A program made the position numbers and the translations under genes. A DNA stretch of 64,000 nt, taken from contig NZ_JTDN01000003.1 in the NCBI RefSeq assembly GCF_000802385.1, positions 62,001 through 126,000 on the forward strand, read 5' to 3'. The notes beneath the pieces were generated by a model. It was not told the DNA's origin. It made no database searches and saw nothing but the letters and a program-made list of their open reading frames with translations. Origin of the DNA: Croceibacterium mercuriale. Its GTDB lineage: Bacteria; Pseudomonadota; Alphaproteobacteria; Sphingomonadales; Sphingomonadaceae. Shown in pieces: positions 8,898 to 17,549 of this stretch (positions are counted from its first letter, which is position 1; each line of letters opens with the position of its first letter).

Positions 8898-10268
8898 GTG
8901 AGTTTACGACGATTGTCGTTGGGGATCGGATCCGGCCTGTTCGACAAAGTTGTAGTCGCTTTGGTTCAGCTGATCATGGTGCCGCTTCTTTCTAATGCTT
9001 GGGGGTTGCACCTCTATGGCACCTGGGCGATGATGATCACGATACCTTCGATGTTGGTGCTGAGCGATTTCGGCATAGTCAGTTCCGCTTGGGCGCGCAT
9101 GACGATGTTTATTTCGCGTGGTGAGATGGGCGAGGCTCGGAGTGTTCTCCATACCGCCTGGCTATCTGCTTCACTTAGTTGTTGCGTAGTAATCGTCGTC
9201 ACCGTGGCGACTAGCATGCTGCTGTCAGACGAAATGATTACGGGGGGTGAGCAGATGAATGCTTTTCAAACCCGCATAATCATAGTTCTTTTAGCTTTGT
9301 ATGGCTTGGGCGTGATCATGTTTCGCCTCAACACCGCGATATTTCGGGCTGCTGGTAATTTCACATTAGCGACATGGTGCAGCACTGCCTCGTTCACACT
9401 TGAGAATATGGCGCTCCTGGCTTGCGTCCTTTCAGGCGGGCGACCGCTTGCCGCAGCTATTACTCTGCTTATAGCGCGCTTGGTTGCGATAGGCTTCGTG
9501 TTTTGGCTCTCCCATCGTAGATTTCGCGAGGTGAGCCCCGGCTTCTCTCATGCTAGCCGCTTGCAATGGCGAGAGATGTGGCGTCCGGCGCTATCCTCCT
9601 CCCTGCTTGGCTTCGGTTCATTGGCTTTCCTGCAGACGAGCGTGCTTGCACTCGGATTTGTGGCTGGAAGCGCAGCGGTGCCCGCGTTCATGGCAGTACG
9701 GACTCTGTCACGTGTGGGCCTGCAAGTGGCAATGATGATCGCCAATCCAGCTGCACAGGAATTCGCGCAGGAGATGTCCTTGGGGCACTCATTCCGCGCT
9801 GGGCGCTATTTCGGGCTAGTAGGTGCGACCTCCATCATAATGGGACTTGGCATGGCCATCGGCTTGACGGTTCTAGGCTTGCCATTCATCGATCTGTGGA
9901 CAGGCGGTGCAATCGACGTGTCATTCTTGCTGATCGTGTTCATGGCGACGTCGTCGGCAGCGGCCGTCTTGTGGAATGCTCTGGCAGCACTGATAAGTGC
10001 GCTGAACCGGCAAGGCTCCATCGCACCCATCAATTTCGTGGTATGTGTCGTTGGGGTGGCGGTGATCCTGCTGCTTGGAGACAGAATAGGGGCGGACGCA
10101 GCGGGGCTGGCCTATGCAGTTACGGACGCGGTAACCGTATTTTCTCTAGCGCTGTTCGTGCGGCGAAGCTGGTGGCGGGATGCCGAGTTTCGGCGCGGCA
10201 CTTACGCGGCGCTATCTCAATTGCGGGCGCCTCGATCTGCTTTGAACGCGCTGCGGCGCGGCATCTAG
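8898..10268 (+). CDS. Wzx-type polysaccharide flippase
   Basis: A 456-residue integral membrane protein with about a dozen hydrophobic segments, starting at GTG 8898 (SLRRLSLGIGSGLFDKVVVALVQLIMVPLL). The N-terminal segment with a Leu-Tyr-Gly-Thr-Trp motif (WGLHLYGTWAMM) and the LSDFGIVSSAWARM loop are typical of the MOP/Wzx oligosaccharide exporter superfamily. It would flip undecaprenyl-linked repeat units to the periplasm. No polymerase (Wzy) or chain-length regulator was recognised in the window, so the rest of the pathway must lie elsewhere or be lost. Confidence 0.8.
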   Translation: MSLRRLSLGIGSGLFDKVVVALVQLIMVPLLSNAWGLHLYGTWAMMITIPSMLVLSDFGIVSSAWARMTMFISRGEMGEARSVLHTAWLSASLSCCVVIVVTVATSMLLSDEMITGGEQMNAFQTRIIIVLLALYGLGVIMFRLNTAIFRAAGNFTLATWCSTASFTLENMALLACVLSGGRPLAAAITLLIARLVAIGFVFWLSHRRFREVSPGFSHASRLQWREMWRPALSSSLLGFGSLAFLQTSVLALGFVAGSAAVPAFMAVRTLSRVGLQVAMMIANPAAQEFAQEMSLGHSFRAGRYFGLVGATSIIMGLGMAIGLTVLGLPFIDLWTGGAIDVSFLLIVFMATSSAAAVLWNALAALISALNRQGSIAPINFVVCVVGVAVILLLGDRIGADAAGLAYAVTDAVTVFSLALFVRRSWWRDAEFRRGTYAALSQLRAPRSALNALRRGI

Positions 10269-10288
10269 TGAAGCTTCACGCCGAAAAG

Positions 10289-10519
10289 TTAACTGACTCC
10301 TTGCACCGTCAATACTTGAGTGTCCTGTGCTGCTTGCTCGTGTAGTAGCGCCAAGCAGCGGATGCTAGCGGTTGATGGCTTGATGGCTTGATGGCGGACG
10401 CGGGCGACCTGTTCGGCCAGGCGTTGCGCCAGCCGGTCGTCGATCTCCGGCGCGTCGATCCGCTGCATGCCGGGCTGCGCGGCCTCCTCCACCCGCACAT
10501 CGCCGGGGCGGTTGACCAT
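10289..10519 (-). CDS. Short hypothetical or gene fragment beside an IS2-type element
   Basis: A 76-residue frame (RIDAPEIDDRLAQRLAEQVARVRHQ in two parts: RIDAPEIDDRLAQRL and AEQVARVRHQ) lying directly between the flippase gene and the IS. The middle part has the composition of a helical protein, but no family was recognised. It could be the interrupted C-terminus of a gene cut by the insertion. Confidence 0.2.
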   Translation of the reverse strand: MVNRPGDVRVEEAAQPGMQRIDAPEIDDRLAQRLAEQVARVRHQAIKPSTASIRCLALLHEQAAQDTQVLTVQGVS

Positions 10520-10530
10520 GTTGTTGCCCC

Positions 10531-11373
10531 CTAATTGCCTGACGGGGCCTCGCGGGTTTGGGTGATGTACTCACGGGGTGATCGGTAGCCCAGAGCCTTG
10601 TGCGGGTGGACCTCGTTGTAATGGGTGAGCCAGCGGGGCAGCTGCTCGAGGACCGTACGTGCATCGGGCGTGGGGTTCACGCGGACGTAGTCGCGCTTCA
10701 GGGTGCGGACGAAGGCTTCTGCTATCCCGTTCGATTGTGGCGAGCTGACCGGCGTCGTTCGCGGTACCAGGCCGATGTCGCGGGCGAACCGGCGGGTGTC
10801 CCCAGCAACGTAGGGGCTGCCATTGTCGGTGAGCCACTCGATGGGCACGGCCAGGCGGTTCACCGGGCCGAAGCGGTGCTCGACGGTGGCGACTATCAAA
10901 TCGCGGATGTCCTCGGCAGTGATGCCGCCTGTACTAGCGACGTGCCCCATGGCCTCCCGGTCACAGCAGTCGAGCGCGAAGGCCACGCGCACCTTCTCGC
11001 CGTTGTCGCAGGCGATCTCCAGCGCATCAGAGCACCAGCGGGTGTTACGCTGGTCCACTGCTACGCGGCCCTCATGGCGCCGCTCCTCCCGGCCTGAGTT
11101 GTGGCGCTGGAGCAGCAGGCCATGGATCTTCATGACCCGGTAGACCCGTTTAGGATTGGGCGCGGTGCGCCCGGTCCTGGCGGCATGGCGGCGCAGCAAG
11201 GCATGGACCCGGCGATAGCCGTAGGTGGGCAGGTCGGCGATCAACGCCCGGATGTCGCCGACCAGCTCGGCATCGGGCAGTGGCGGTCGCCCGCGCCGAC
11301 GTGGCGGTGGCCGATAGTGCATGGCAGACAGGTGCTGCCGGCTGATGCCCAGGGCCTCGGCCACGGCACTCAC
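10531..11373 (-). CDS. IS2-group transposase OrfB (DDE integrase catalytic domain)
   Basis: A 280-residue rve-type transposase. Domain order: N-terminal HTH_21-like segment (LPTYGYRRVHALLRR), then the integrase core with ALDCCDREAMGHV (first Asp region), EWLTDNGSPYVA (second Asp) and SNGIAEAFVRTLKRDY (Glu), and the C-terminal HYNEVHPHKALGYRSP motif that marks IS3 transposases. In IS2 elements OrfB is made as an OrfA-OrfB fusion by programmed -1 frameshifting; with orfA interrupted here the element may be immobile without help. Confidence 0.88.
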   Translation of the reverse strand: MSAVAEALGISRQHLSAMHYRPPPRRRGRPPLPDAELVGDIRALIADLPTYGYRRVHALLRRHAARTGRTAPNPKRVYRVMKIHGLLLQRHNSGREERRHEGRVAVDQRNTRWCSDALEIACDNGEKVRVAFALDCCDREAMGHVASTGGITAEDIRDLIVATVEHRFGPVNRLAVPIEWLTDNGSPYVAGDTRRFARDIGLVPRTTPVSSPQSNGIAEAFVRTLKRDYVRVNPTPDARTVLEQLPRWLTHYNEVHPHKALGYRSPREYITQTREAPSGN

Positions 11374-11507
11374 CGGTAGTCCCTCGGCAACGAGATCGAT
11401 CGCAAGAGCAGTTTTTTTGGGCCTGTGGCCCGGGACACGGCCTCCCGCAGGATCTCGGCTTCCATGGTCTTCCTGCCCAGCAGCCGCTGCAGCTCGGCGA
11501 TCTGGCC

Positions 11508-11771
11508 CTACAGCGCGCGGTACTCGGAAGCGGGTACCACCTCCTCCCCCGCACCGGCGGAGGTCAGCGCACCTTGGGCCATCAGCCTGCGCCAGGTGAA
11601 GATCTGGCTGCCGCTGATGCCATGCTGGCGGGCCACGAGCGACACGCTCATGCCCGGCAAGTACGTCTCCTCGACGATCCGAACCTTCTCTTCCGGGGTC
11701 CAGCGCCTCCGGCGCTGAACCCCGGAGAGGACCTCGCCATCGTGGTACCGCCTGGTCGTATGCTCGGTCAT
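11508..11771 (-). pseudogene. IS2-group OrfA, cut short by an amber stop
   Basis: The N-terminal helix-turn-helix part is clear: RRRRWTPEEKVRIVEETYL, then MSVSLVARQHGISGSQIFTW and EEVVPASEYRAL. IS2 OrfA continues with a leucine-zipper segment. Here a TAG codon at 11508 interrupts it; reading past the stop gives GQIAELQRLLGRKTMEAEIL, the expected continuation. A single CAG to TAG change explains it. The start is ATG 11771 (MTEHTTRRYHDGE). Confidence 0.75.
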
Positions 11772-11949
11772 ATGCCTCACTCTTATCTAAGAGCGAGACC
11801 CTGTCAGGTCATTTTAGGGGCCAGCTCAGACCATGACCTCAGTCACCATGTCCCATTCCAGCCACTGCCTTACGGGGCGAGATAGGCGTCAAGATAGACG
11901 CTGCGGCTGAGGATGCGCAGCGTATCTGATTTGGCCTTGCTCGGCAGCC

Positions 11950-12732
11950 TTAGTCGATTTTCTGATCGACACGGACCAGCGCTGCGGCGGCAGGTGGCGG
12001 CGCGTCGCAGAAACCCTCCACCTGGTCCGGCGTGCCCAGCATGCCGACATCCTCCAGCGCCAGCGTGCCCATGGTAACCAGCGCGCCCTCGGCGATCAGC
12101 TGGTTGTACATCGGCGCGATATACCGCTCGCCCTTTTCCGCGCCTCGCCCGTCGGAGAAGAAGCGCCGGTAAAGCGCGATATATTCGCCGGCCGAGGCGA
12201 ACCAGTATAGTCCCACCGTGGCATGCGGCGAGATGCGGACCTTCTCGCGCAGTTCCACCACACGGCCATCGGCATCCGTGCGGCAGAACGACCACCCGTC
12301 GCCAGGTCCGGGGAAGCACGGCACCCAGCCGGCGGAACCCGCGGGGATCTGCGCCGGGGCCATGGCGCGGGGGGCAACGAATGTGTCGATGTTGAACACG
12401 GCAAAGGGCGCGTCAGCGGCACTGCGTTCCGCCAGCAGCAGGGCGGTGGTCGCCTGCCCGTCCGTCACGCCATCCAGTTCGATGATCTCGCCCATGGTGA
12501 TGCCCAGCGCTTGGCAGCGGGCGGTCAGGAACGGACGCGCATCCTCCTCCCGCCGGGTGGCGAAGGTGAAGCGCCAGCCGGCCTCCCGGAACGCCTCCAG
12601 CGCCAGCATGGACCAGTCGAACAATGGCCGACCCAGCACCTCGATCTCGTATTTCGGGCGGGTGTAACCGGCCTTGGAGAAGCGGCTGCCCAGCCCGGCC
12701 ATGGTGACGGCGATCGTGCCGGGCACGGTCAC
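11950..12732 (-). CDS. Sugar/alcohol-phosphate nucleotidyltransferase
   Basis: A 260-residue NTP-transferase-fold enzyme. The N-terminus VTMAGLGSRFSKAGYTRPK is the G-x-G-x-R-F...PK nucleotide-binding signature, and FNIDTFV supplies the metal-binding Asp. It is the last gene of a six-gene operon; its start overlaps the HAD gene stop by 4 bases. Next to a kinase and a phosphatase it probably makes an activated NDP precursor for a surface glycan, by analogy with kinase-phosphatase-nucleotidyltransferase routes such as that for GDP-heptose. The substrate cannot be read from the sequence. Confidence 0.8.
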   Translation of the reverse strand: MTVPGTIAVTMAGLGSRFSKAGYTRPKYEIEVLGRPLFDWSMLALEAFREAGWRFTFATRREEDARPFLTARCQALGITMGEIIELDGVTDGQATTALLLAERSAADAPFAVFNIDTFVAPRAMAPAQIPAGSAGWVPCFPGPGDGWSFCRTDADGRVVELREKVRISPHATVGLYWFASAGEYIALYRRFFSDGRGAEKGERYIAPMYNQLIAEGALVTMGTLALEDVGMLGTPDQVEGFCDAPPPAAAALVRVDQKID

Positions 12733-13124
12733 AGCAAGCGGTCCCGGTCACAGATCGCGGCAAGTTCCTCCAGCGAGTTGTTGAGGAATTCGCGCGGGCG
12801 GACCGTGCGGTCATCGACATAGAACCCATCGCGGCCCGGCCAAGGTTTACCCATCCAGATCTCGTCATAAGGCACGCCATGCTCGTCCAGCCAGGCGGTT
12901 ACGACCGGCAGCACATGGCGCAGGATCTCGCCCAGATTGCCGTCATAAGTCCGCATTCCGCGGGACGAGGACAGGATGATGCGCCACCCCTGATCGTGGA
13001 GATCTATCAGCCGGGCCTTCATCTGCTGATCGCAGGCGAGGGTGGCGTAGTCCTCTTCCGGCCCCTTGATCTTGCACAAGGTGCCGTCGATATCGACGAC
13101 GAGCACGCGTTCCTTGGCTATCAA
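12729..13124 (-). CDS. HAD-family phosphatase
   Basis: A 131-residue haloacid-dehalogenase-like hydrolase with no large cap domain. Motif I is VVDIDGTLC near residue 10, motif II is the SSSRG segment, the Lys is in MGKPW, and motif III is YVDDRTV. The size and motifs resemble capsular-polysaccharide-associated HAD phosphatases. It overlaps the upstream kinase and downstream nucleotidyltransferase by 4 bases each, implying one pathway and coupled translation. Confidence 0.85.
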   Translation of the reverse strand: MIAKERVLVVDIDGTLCKIKGPEEDYATLACDQQMKARLIDLHDQGWRIILSSSRGMRTYDGNLGEILRHVLPVVTAWLDEHGVPYDEIWMGKPWPGRDGFYVDDRTVRPREFLNNSLEELAAICDRDRLL

Positions 13125-14581
13125 GCGCTCTTTCCTTCCAGTTCGTCCATGATGGCGCAGGCGATCAGGCAGAAGCCCGGCAGCTTGCGCGGCGTATCCA
13201 GATGCAGCGGCAGCATCGACAGGAACAGCGACAGTTCGTAGGCGCGGATGATCGCCTGGTCATGGCCTGCCGCCGCCAGCCGATCGGCCAGAGCTTTCTT
13301 CATCCAGCCCGGCGGGCCTTGTCCGTCAAGCTCCAGCACCAGCCGCAGATCGTCGCCCACGCGGCATTCGAACAGGCCGTTATTGACGAAGTCGTAGCCG
13401 CCCATGATCGAATGGCTGAACTTGGCCAGATCATACAGCGGGTGCATCCATGCCTCGTCCAGGCTGATCGCGCCCCGGGGGTCGATCAGGCGGAACAGGC
13501 CGATATTGCGGCTGAACAGGATGTTGGACAGGCACGGGTCGCCATGTCCGACGGCGAGCGTGGTGCTGCGATCGGTTGCGATCGCCCGCTCTATCAAGGC
13601 ACTCGCCTGCCGTCGCATGTCCGCGATGCCGCCCCGCGGGCCGCTGCTGGCCAGCAGCGCGTCCAGCCGGCGGCCGGCATCGGTGGTCAGCAGTTGGTCC
13701 AGCCGACCGTGCATCTTGGCGAGGATCGTGTCGCGCGCCACGGCCCGGACCTGATCGGCACCGCTTTCCTGCCTGCCGCGCGCGTCCAGGAATTCGAAGA
13801 ACCGGTCGAGCAGCCGGCCGAAGCTGGCCTCGTCGAAGCTGTGATGGACGATCTGCAAGGCCGCATCGGGCACCGACAGGTTCTCCATGGCGTAGCTCGC
13901 CCGGCCGCCGTCCTCGCGATAGTCGAAAGTCGGCAGCATGAACCGCTTCATGGCGTCAGGCACGACGTGGAAGAAGGCATGTTCGCCCCGCATCTTGGCG
14001 ATGTCGGTCGAAGATTTGCGGAACACGTCGCCCGAGACGTGGCCGGCATTGAAGAAGCGTACTTCCGTCGCGCCGATCATGTACCCCAGGAAACTGCTGA
14101 CGCTGCGCAGGTCGAGCAGCTTCATGGCATTGTCCACCGCCAGGCTGGTCTCGGCGACGCCATCTAGGAAGCTGTGCCGCTGCCGCGGCTCACGGATGTT
14201 CAGCAGCGTGATGGTGTCGACACGGGTCAGCAGTGTGACCGCCTCGTCATCGAAGCGCCCGCCGAACATGGCCGGACCTGGGGCATAGGGCAGCTTGCGC
14301 AGAGTGCGGGCGAACATGTCGAGGTCGGCGGGGATCAAGCTGCTCGGCAGGCGGATCACCCGGTCATCGTCCCGTCGCCGGGCCAGCCGATCCGCCAACG
14401 CCTCGCGCGATGCCGCATCGCTGATGCGCACGAAGTCGAACTGCCGTTCCTTCGTAACGGCACGCTCGACCATGTCGGCCAGTCGCTGCTTGCGCTTCAG
14501 CACCGCACCGAACCGTTCCACGCCGATGATCTCGCGGATCGCAGCCGGAGCCGGGTCACTGTCGTCATACACGAACAGCAT
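13121..14581 (-). CDS. APH/choline-kinase-like phosphotransferase
   Basis: A 486-residue protein. The C-terminal half carries the aminoglycoside-phosphotransferase-type catalytic loop VGHGDPCLSNILFS and the metal-binding LIDPRG. The first 230 or so residues are an extra region without a recognised family, which could recognise the substrate. Given its operon with a HAD phosphatase and a nucleotidyltransferase, it most likely phosphorylates a sugar or polyol intermediate, not an antibiotic. It starts 3 bases after the upstream membrane-protein stop. Confidence 0.75.
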   Translation of the reverse strand: MLFVYDDSDPAPAAIREIIGVERFGAVLKRKQRLADMVERAVTKERQFDFVRISDAASREALADRLARRRDDDRVIRLPSSLIPADLDMFARTLRKLPYAPGPAMFGGRFDDEAVTLLTRVDTITLLNIREPRQRHSFLDGVAETSLAVDNAMKLLDLRSVSSFLGYMIGATEVRFFNAGHVSGDVFRKSSTDIAKMRGEHAFFHVVPDAMKRFMLPTFDYREDGGRASYAMENLSVPDAALQIVHHSFDEASFGRLLDRFFEFLDARGRQESGADQVRAVARDTILAKMHGRLDQLLTTDAGRRLDALLASSGPRGGIADMRRQASALIERAIATDRSTTLAVGHGDPCLSNILFSRNIGLFRLIDPRGAISLDEAWMHPLYDLAKFSHSIMGGYDFVNNGLFECRVGDDLRLVLELDGQGPPGWMKKALADRLAAAGHDQAIIRAYELSLFLSMLPLHLDTPRKLPGFCLIACAIMDELEGKSA

Positions 14582-14584
14582 GGG

Positions 14585-15562
14585 TCAGACCTTTCCGGGG
14601 CCGGTCAGGACGATACCGGCGGCAGCCGGCAGTCGCACGCGTTGCGGCTCACCCGCCTGCCGCTTGCCATAGGGCAGCGGCACCCACAACCAGACCAGCA
14701 GCAGGGCATCGAAGAACACGAAGGTCGCCAGCGTGATCGCGGGGGAGGGTTGCTCCCCCAGCAGCATGATGCGCCAGCTGGCATCCGCCCGGCCGAGTGT
14801 CACCTCCACCACGCCGTGCAGCGACAGCATGCCGGGATCGATCGCCATGAGGATGGCCGCAATCGCGACCAGTTCCATGCTCCAGATGCCCAGGGTCGCC
14901 AGGATCAGGAACGCAGGCGCGGCACTGATGGTCCGCCGGCTGATGTCCAGCATCCCCCGCGCCTTGCTCACCAGCGCCAGCACATGCAGCGCACGATCCT
15001 GGTAGTGATTGACGAAGATGTGCCGCTGCACCTGTTCCAGCAGCACCGGCAGCAGGAAGAATGCCAGCACCAGCAGCGACAGGCAGGTGCCCAGCACAGC
15101 CACCGGCGCGGCGACGTTCCAGCCCCCCTCGGCCAGCAGCAGCAACGCCATGCCGATCAGCACCACGCCATCCATCGAGCGGTCGATCAGCAGGACGATG
15201 ATCGGCCGCGACCACGATTTTGCCGTGCGGGCCAGCTCCCCCAGGCGGATCAGCTCGTCCGTTTTCAGCGGCAGGATCAGAGACCAGGGCGCGACGAACA
15301 GGTGCAGCAGCACCACCGTGCGGAAGCTGGCGCCCAGCAGTGGCATGGCGATGACCGCCAGCCGGAAGGCCCGCATCAGGTGCGCGATGATGTACAGGAC
15401 AGCCGCAGCGATGCAGGCGACCAGCAGCCGGCCGGTCGCTTCCCAGCCACCCGCCGCCAGAGTGCGGTTGGCATGAACCAGCAGGACGGCGAAGATCACG
15501 GCCGAAACAGCCGTCACCAACCACCGTCCGCCGCGCGCAGATGGCTGCCTCTGGCGGGTCAC
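14585..15562 (-). CDS. UPF0104 / LPG-synthase-flippase-like membrane protein
   Basis: A 325-residue polytopic membrane protein with about seven or eight hydrophobic stretches (for example WLVTAVSAVIFAVLLVH, LVACIAAAVLYIIAHLMRAF and VVLIGMALLLLAEGG). The segment LILPLKTDELIRLGELAR corresponds to the family's conserved loop before a Lys/Arg-rich turn. This family (the flippase part of MprF and its stand-alone relatives) is often found with polyprenyl-phosphate glycosyltransferases. Here it overlaps the GT2 gene by 4 bases and may move the lipid-linked sugar across the membrane. Confidence 0.75.
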   Translation of the reverse strand: MTRQRQPSARGGRWLVTAVSAVIFAVLLVHANRTLAAGGWEATGRLLVACIAAAVLYIIAHLMRAFRLAVIAMPLLGASFRTVVLLHLFVAPWSLILPLKTDELIRLGELARTAKSWSRPIIVLLIDRSMDGVVLIGMALLLLAEGGWNVAAPVAVLGTCLSLLVLAFFLLPVLLEQVQRHIFVNHYQDRALHVLALVSKARGMLDISRRTISAAPAFLILATLGIWSMELVAIAAILMAIDPGMLSLHGVVEVTLGRADASWRIMLLGEQPSPAITLATFVFFDALLLVWLWVPLPYGKRQAGEPQRVRLPAAAGIVLTGPGKV

Positions 15563-16425
15563 GCCAGATCTTGCTGTGCGGACGCGGGCCAGCTGCGGAC
15601 CAGCGTGGCCGGGTAGCTGGCGCGGGGCACATCGCGATGCTCCGCTTCATGGAACCTGCGGGCCGAGAGCAGGCGCTGACGCAGCAGTTTCAGCATCCGG
15701 AGGCCTTGGCTGAACAGTTTGGCGTTGGAAACCTGGTCATCTTCCCGCCAGTTGATCGGGAAGAAGCGTAGGCGGTGGCCGTGATCGGCCAGGCCGAACA
15801 CAAGGTAATAGTTGAAGGTCAGGTTGTCGGCGTATTTCAGGTGGAAGCCGTCGGCGAAGATGCTTGTGCGGAACAGGTTCAGGCCCGACCCCAGATCGCT
15901 GAACCAGTGTCTGCCGATGATCGAGAAGATCGCATTGAACACGTGGTTCGCCGCGGTGCGCAGCGTCGAATACCCCTGCAGCGTGGCGCCGCGCATGAAG
16001 CGTGCGCCCAGCAGGGCATCCACCGTGCGATGCGTGCCAGCGGCGAGATGCGGCTGCAAATCGGCGATGGAGCCTTGATCGTCGCCATGCAGCACCACCA
16101 GATAGTCGAAGCCCTGCGCCTGCGCGAATGCGATGGCGACCTTGTGCGATCCGCCGAGACCGTAATTGTCGTCATTGCGCAGCAGGTATTTCTCCTGCAC
16201 CGGGCTGGCGGCGAGTGCCGCCTCGGCAGCCGCCAGGGTCCCATCGGGTGACTGGTTGTCAATGCATAGCACCGCCAGGTCGGCGGACAGGCCGGGCACG
16301 CGCGCGAACTGCTCGATCACCCGCGGTATCTGCGGCGCGCAGCGGTACATCGGCACGAAGACGAGGATCCGCTCGCTGCCGGGCCTTGCGGTGTTCACCT
16401 CACCGGAAGCGGATGCGTTGTTCAA
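15559..16425 (-). CDS. Family 2 glycosyltransferase, polyprenyl-phosphate type
   Basis: A 288-residue GT-A enzyme resembling dolichol/undecaprenyl-phosphate sugar synthases. ILVFVPMYRCAPQIPRVIEQ opens the nucleotide-binding fold, VLCIDNQSPDGT replaces the usual VVDDGSxDGT, and VVLHGDDQGS is the metal-binding DxD-like region. There are no obvious transmembrane helices at the C-terminus, so a partner membrane protein is expected. The adjacent GtrA-like gene, overlapping by 26 bases, fits that role. Confidence 0.85.
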   Translation of the reverse strand: MNNASASGEVNTARPGSERILVFVPMYRCAPQIPRVIEQFARVPGLSADLAVLCIDNQSPDGTLAAAEAALAASPVQEKYLLRNDDNYGLGGSHKVAIAFAQAQGFDYLVVLHGDDQGSIADLQPHLAAGTHRTVDALLGARFMRGATLQGYSTLRTAANHVFNAIFSIIGRHWFSDLGSGLNLFRTSIFADGFHLKYADNLTFNYYLVFGLADHGHRLRFFPINWREDDQVSNAKLFSQGLRMLKLLRQRLLSARRFHEAEHRDVPRASYPATLVRSWPASAQQDLA

Positions 16426-16918
16426 TGATGATCCCCATGGCTAGATAGTTCAGGTACATGGTGACGGGCGTCACCGCGACCTTGGCGAGTGGCGGCACGA
16501 GGTACAAAGGATCGAGCGGCAGGCCAAGGCTGCTGAACGCATTGCCGGCGGGTATCATGATTGCCGGATCGGCCAGCAGCAGACCCAGCATCGCCACGGC
16601 CTGAGACGCGAGCAGGATCGCCGCGGCGTTCCACGCGATGTAGGCCGCGATGGCGAGGGGCAGCGCGGTGCGGCTGTCGCGGAAGATGAAGCGCCTTCCG
16701 GCCACAAAGACCAGCGACACCGCCACCCCGGCGCCGACCAGATTGGCGAGGAACAGCGACACGCCCGCGGCGGCGAGCAGGTTGAACAGGGTGAAGTCGA
16801 TCAGCCAGCCGATGCCCGATATCAGGGCAAAGGCATGAACCCTGACCGGCGCGCGCGCGGCTGTCAGCACAACGCTCTTGCCCGGCAGTCGCGCCGGCCA
16901 GCAGCTGCCATGATCCAT
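16400..16918 (-). CDS. GtrA-like membrane protein
   Basis: A small protein of about 172 residues with four hydrophobic segments in the GtrA pattern: FALISGIGWLIDFTLFNLLA, then SLFLANLVGAGVAVSLVFVAGRRFIF in two parts, and VAVTPVTMYLNYLAMG at the end. GtrA partners flip or hold undecaprenyl-phosphate-linked sugars in O-antigen modification. It is first in the six-gene operon. The start is uncertain: ATG 16918 follows GGACGAGA; the frame is open to 16960, and residues 1-20 have no clear hydrophobic character. Confidence 0.75.
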   Translation of the reverse strand: MDHGSCWPARLPGKSVVLTAARAPVRVHAFALISGIGWLIDFTLFNLLAAAGVSLFLANLVGAGVAVSLVFVAGRRFIFRDSRTALPLAIAAYIAWNAAAILLASQAVAMLGLLLADPAIMIPAGNAFSSLGLPLDPLYLVPPLAKVAVTPVTMYLNYLAMGIIIEQRIRFR

Positions 16919-17549
16919 TCTCGTCCACCAGGTGGAAATCGCGGGCGATCTGGGGTGCATAGGTCACCGTTGCCATCAACTTGATTGCCTGACGGCAGTT
17001 CAGGATCGAGCTCGATCCTCGGAGGGAATGTCCGGTTCGCATGCCTCGCTACGAGGAAGCCAGTTAAATTAGCCACAATGACACGCTCCGACGCCCGAGT
17101 GCCAGCGCGGCAGTCGCAACCAAGACTATGATCAACAGCTTGAGGTAAGTCAGTATCTCGGCAGAAACTAGCGACGCTAGCTCCAGAATGGAGTAATGGA
17201 CGAGGTGGAGGAGACCAATAAGAGAGAGCAAGGATGCTGGCATGCAGACTCCAAGGTGTCGATGCAGTTAACTGTGCGTTGCATCATAGCAAGGAGAAGA
17301 TCGGGATGTCGAAAAGCTAGCGCCCATAAGGAGTGTCAGACATGCCGTTCATGAGAAATGCGTTGCTGAAGCGGCATGTTAGGTGATCCGAACCAAAGAA
17401 AGTTTATTTTAGAGTGAACTCCATGAAAGACCTTCCCACGGCAGGTGCATGGACCCACGCGCTTTACATGCCATAACCTGATTGCAGCAGATTGTATGTT
17501 TCCCAACGTCGGGCAAAACCTTACGCCGATGCTGGCCACGCTCAAGCCA
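16919..17549. other. Intergenic stretch upstream of the six-gene operon
   Basis: About 630 bases between the GtrA-like gene and the end of the NeuB-fusion gene, both on the minus strand. A neighbouring frame at about 16880-16980 encodes MATVTYAPQIARDFHLVDEN, which has coding-like character and could be a lost or shifted N-terminal extension of GtrA. Nothing else was recognised. Confidence 0.35.

Larger units (their letters stand above)
10524..11824 (-). mobile_element. IS3-family, IS2-group element, copy A
   Basis: An element of about 1.3 kb with two open frames in the IS2 arrangement. The ends are imperfect inverted repeats: TTGCCCCCTAATTGCCTGACGGGG (shown in halves TTGCCCCCTAAT and TGCCTGACGGGG) at 10524 and the complement of TGGCCCCTAAAATGACCTG at 11824. 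The orfB frame is open over its full length, but orfA carries a stop codon. A decayed second copy in the opposite orientation is at 23876-25027. No clear 5-bp target duplication was seen. Confidence 0.8.

Noticed and set aside
13202-14167. 321-codon open frame on the plus strand
   Set aside because: Antisense to the APH-type kinase, which has clear catalytic motifs; no motif in the opposite frame.
13121-14581. Aminoglycoside resistance gene
   Set aside because: Although it has the phosphotransferase catalytic loop, the length (486 residues), unknown N-terminal domain and coupling to a phosphatase and nucleotidyltransferase point to metabolism.
14174-15616. 480-codon open frame on the plus strand
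   Set aside because: Antisense to the kinase, UPF0104 and GT2 genes; its product is Gln/His/Arg-rich without motifs.
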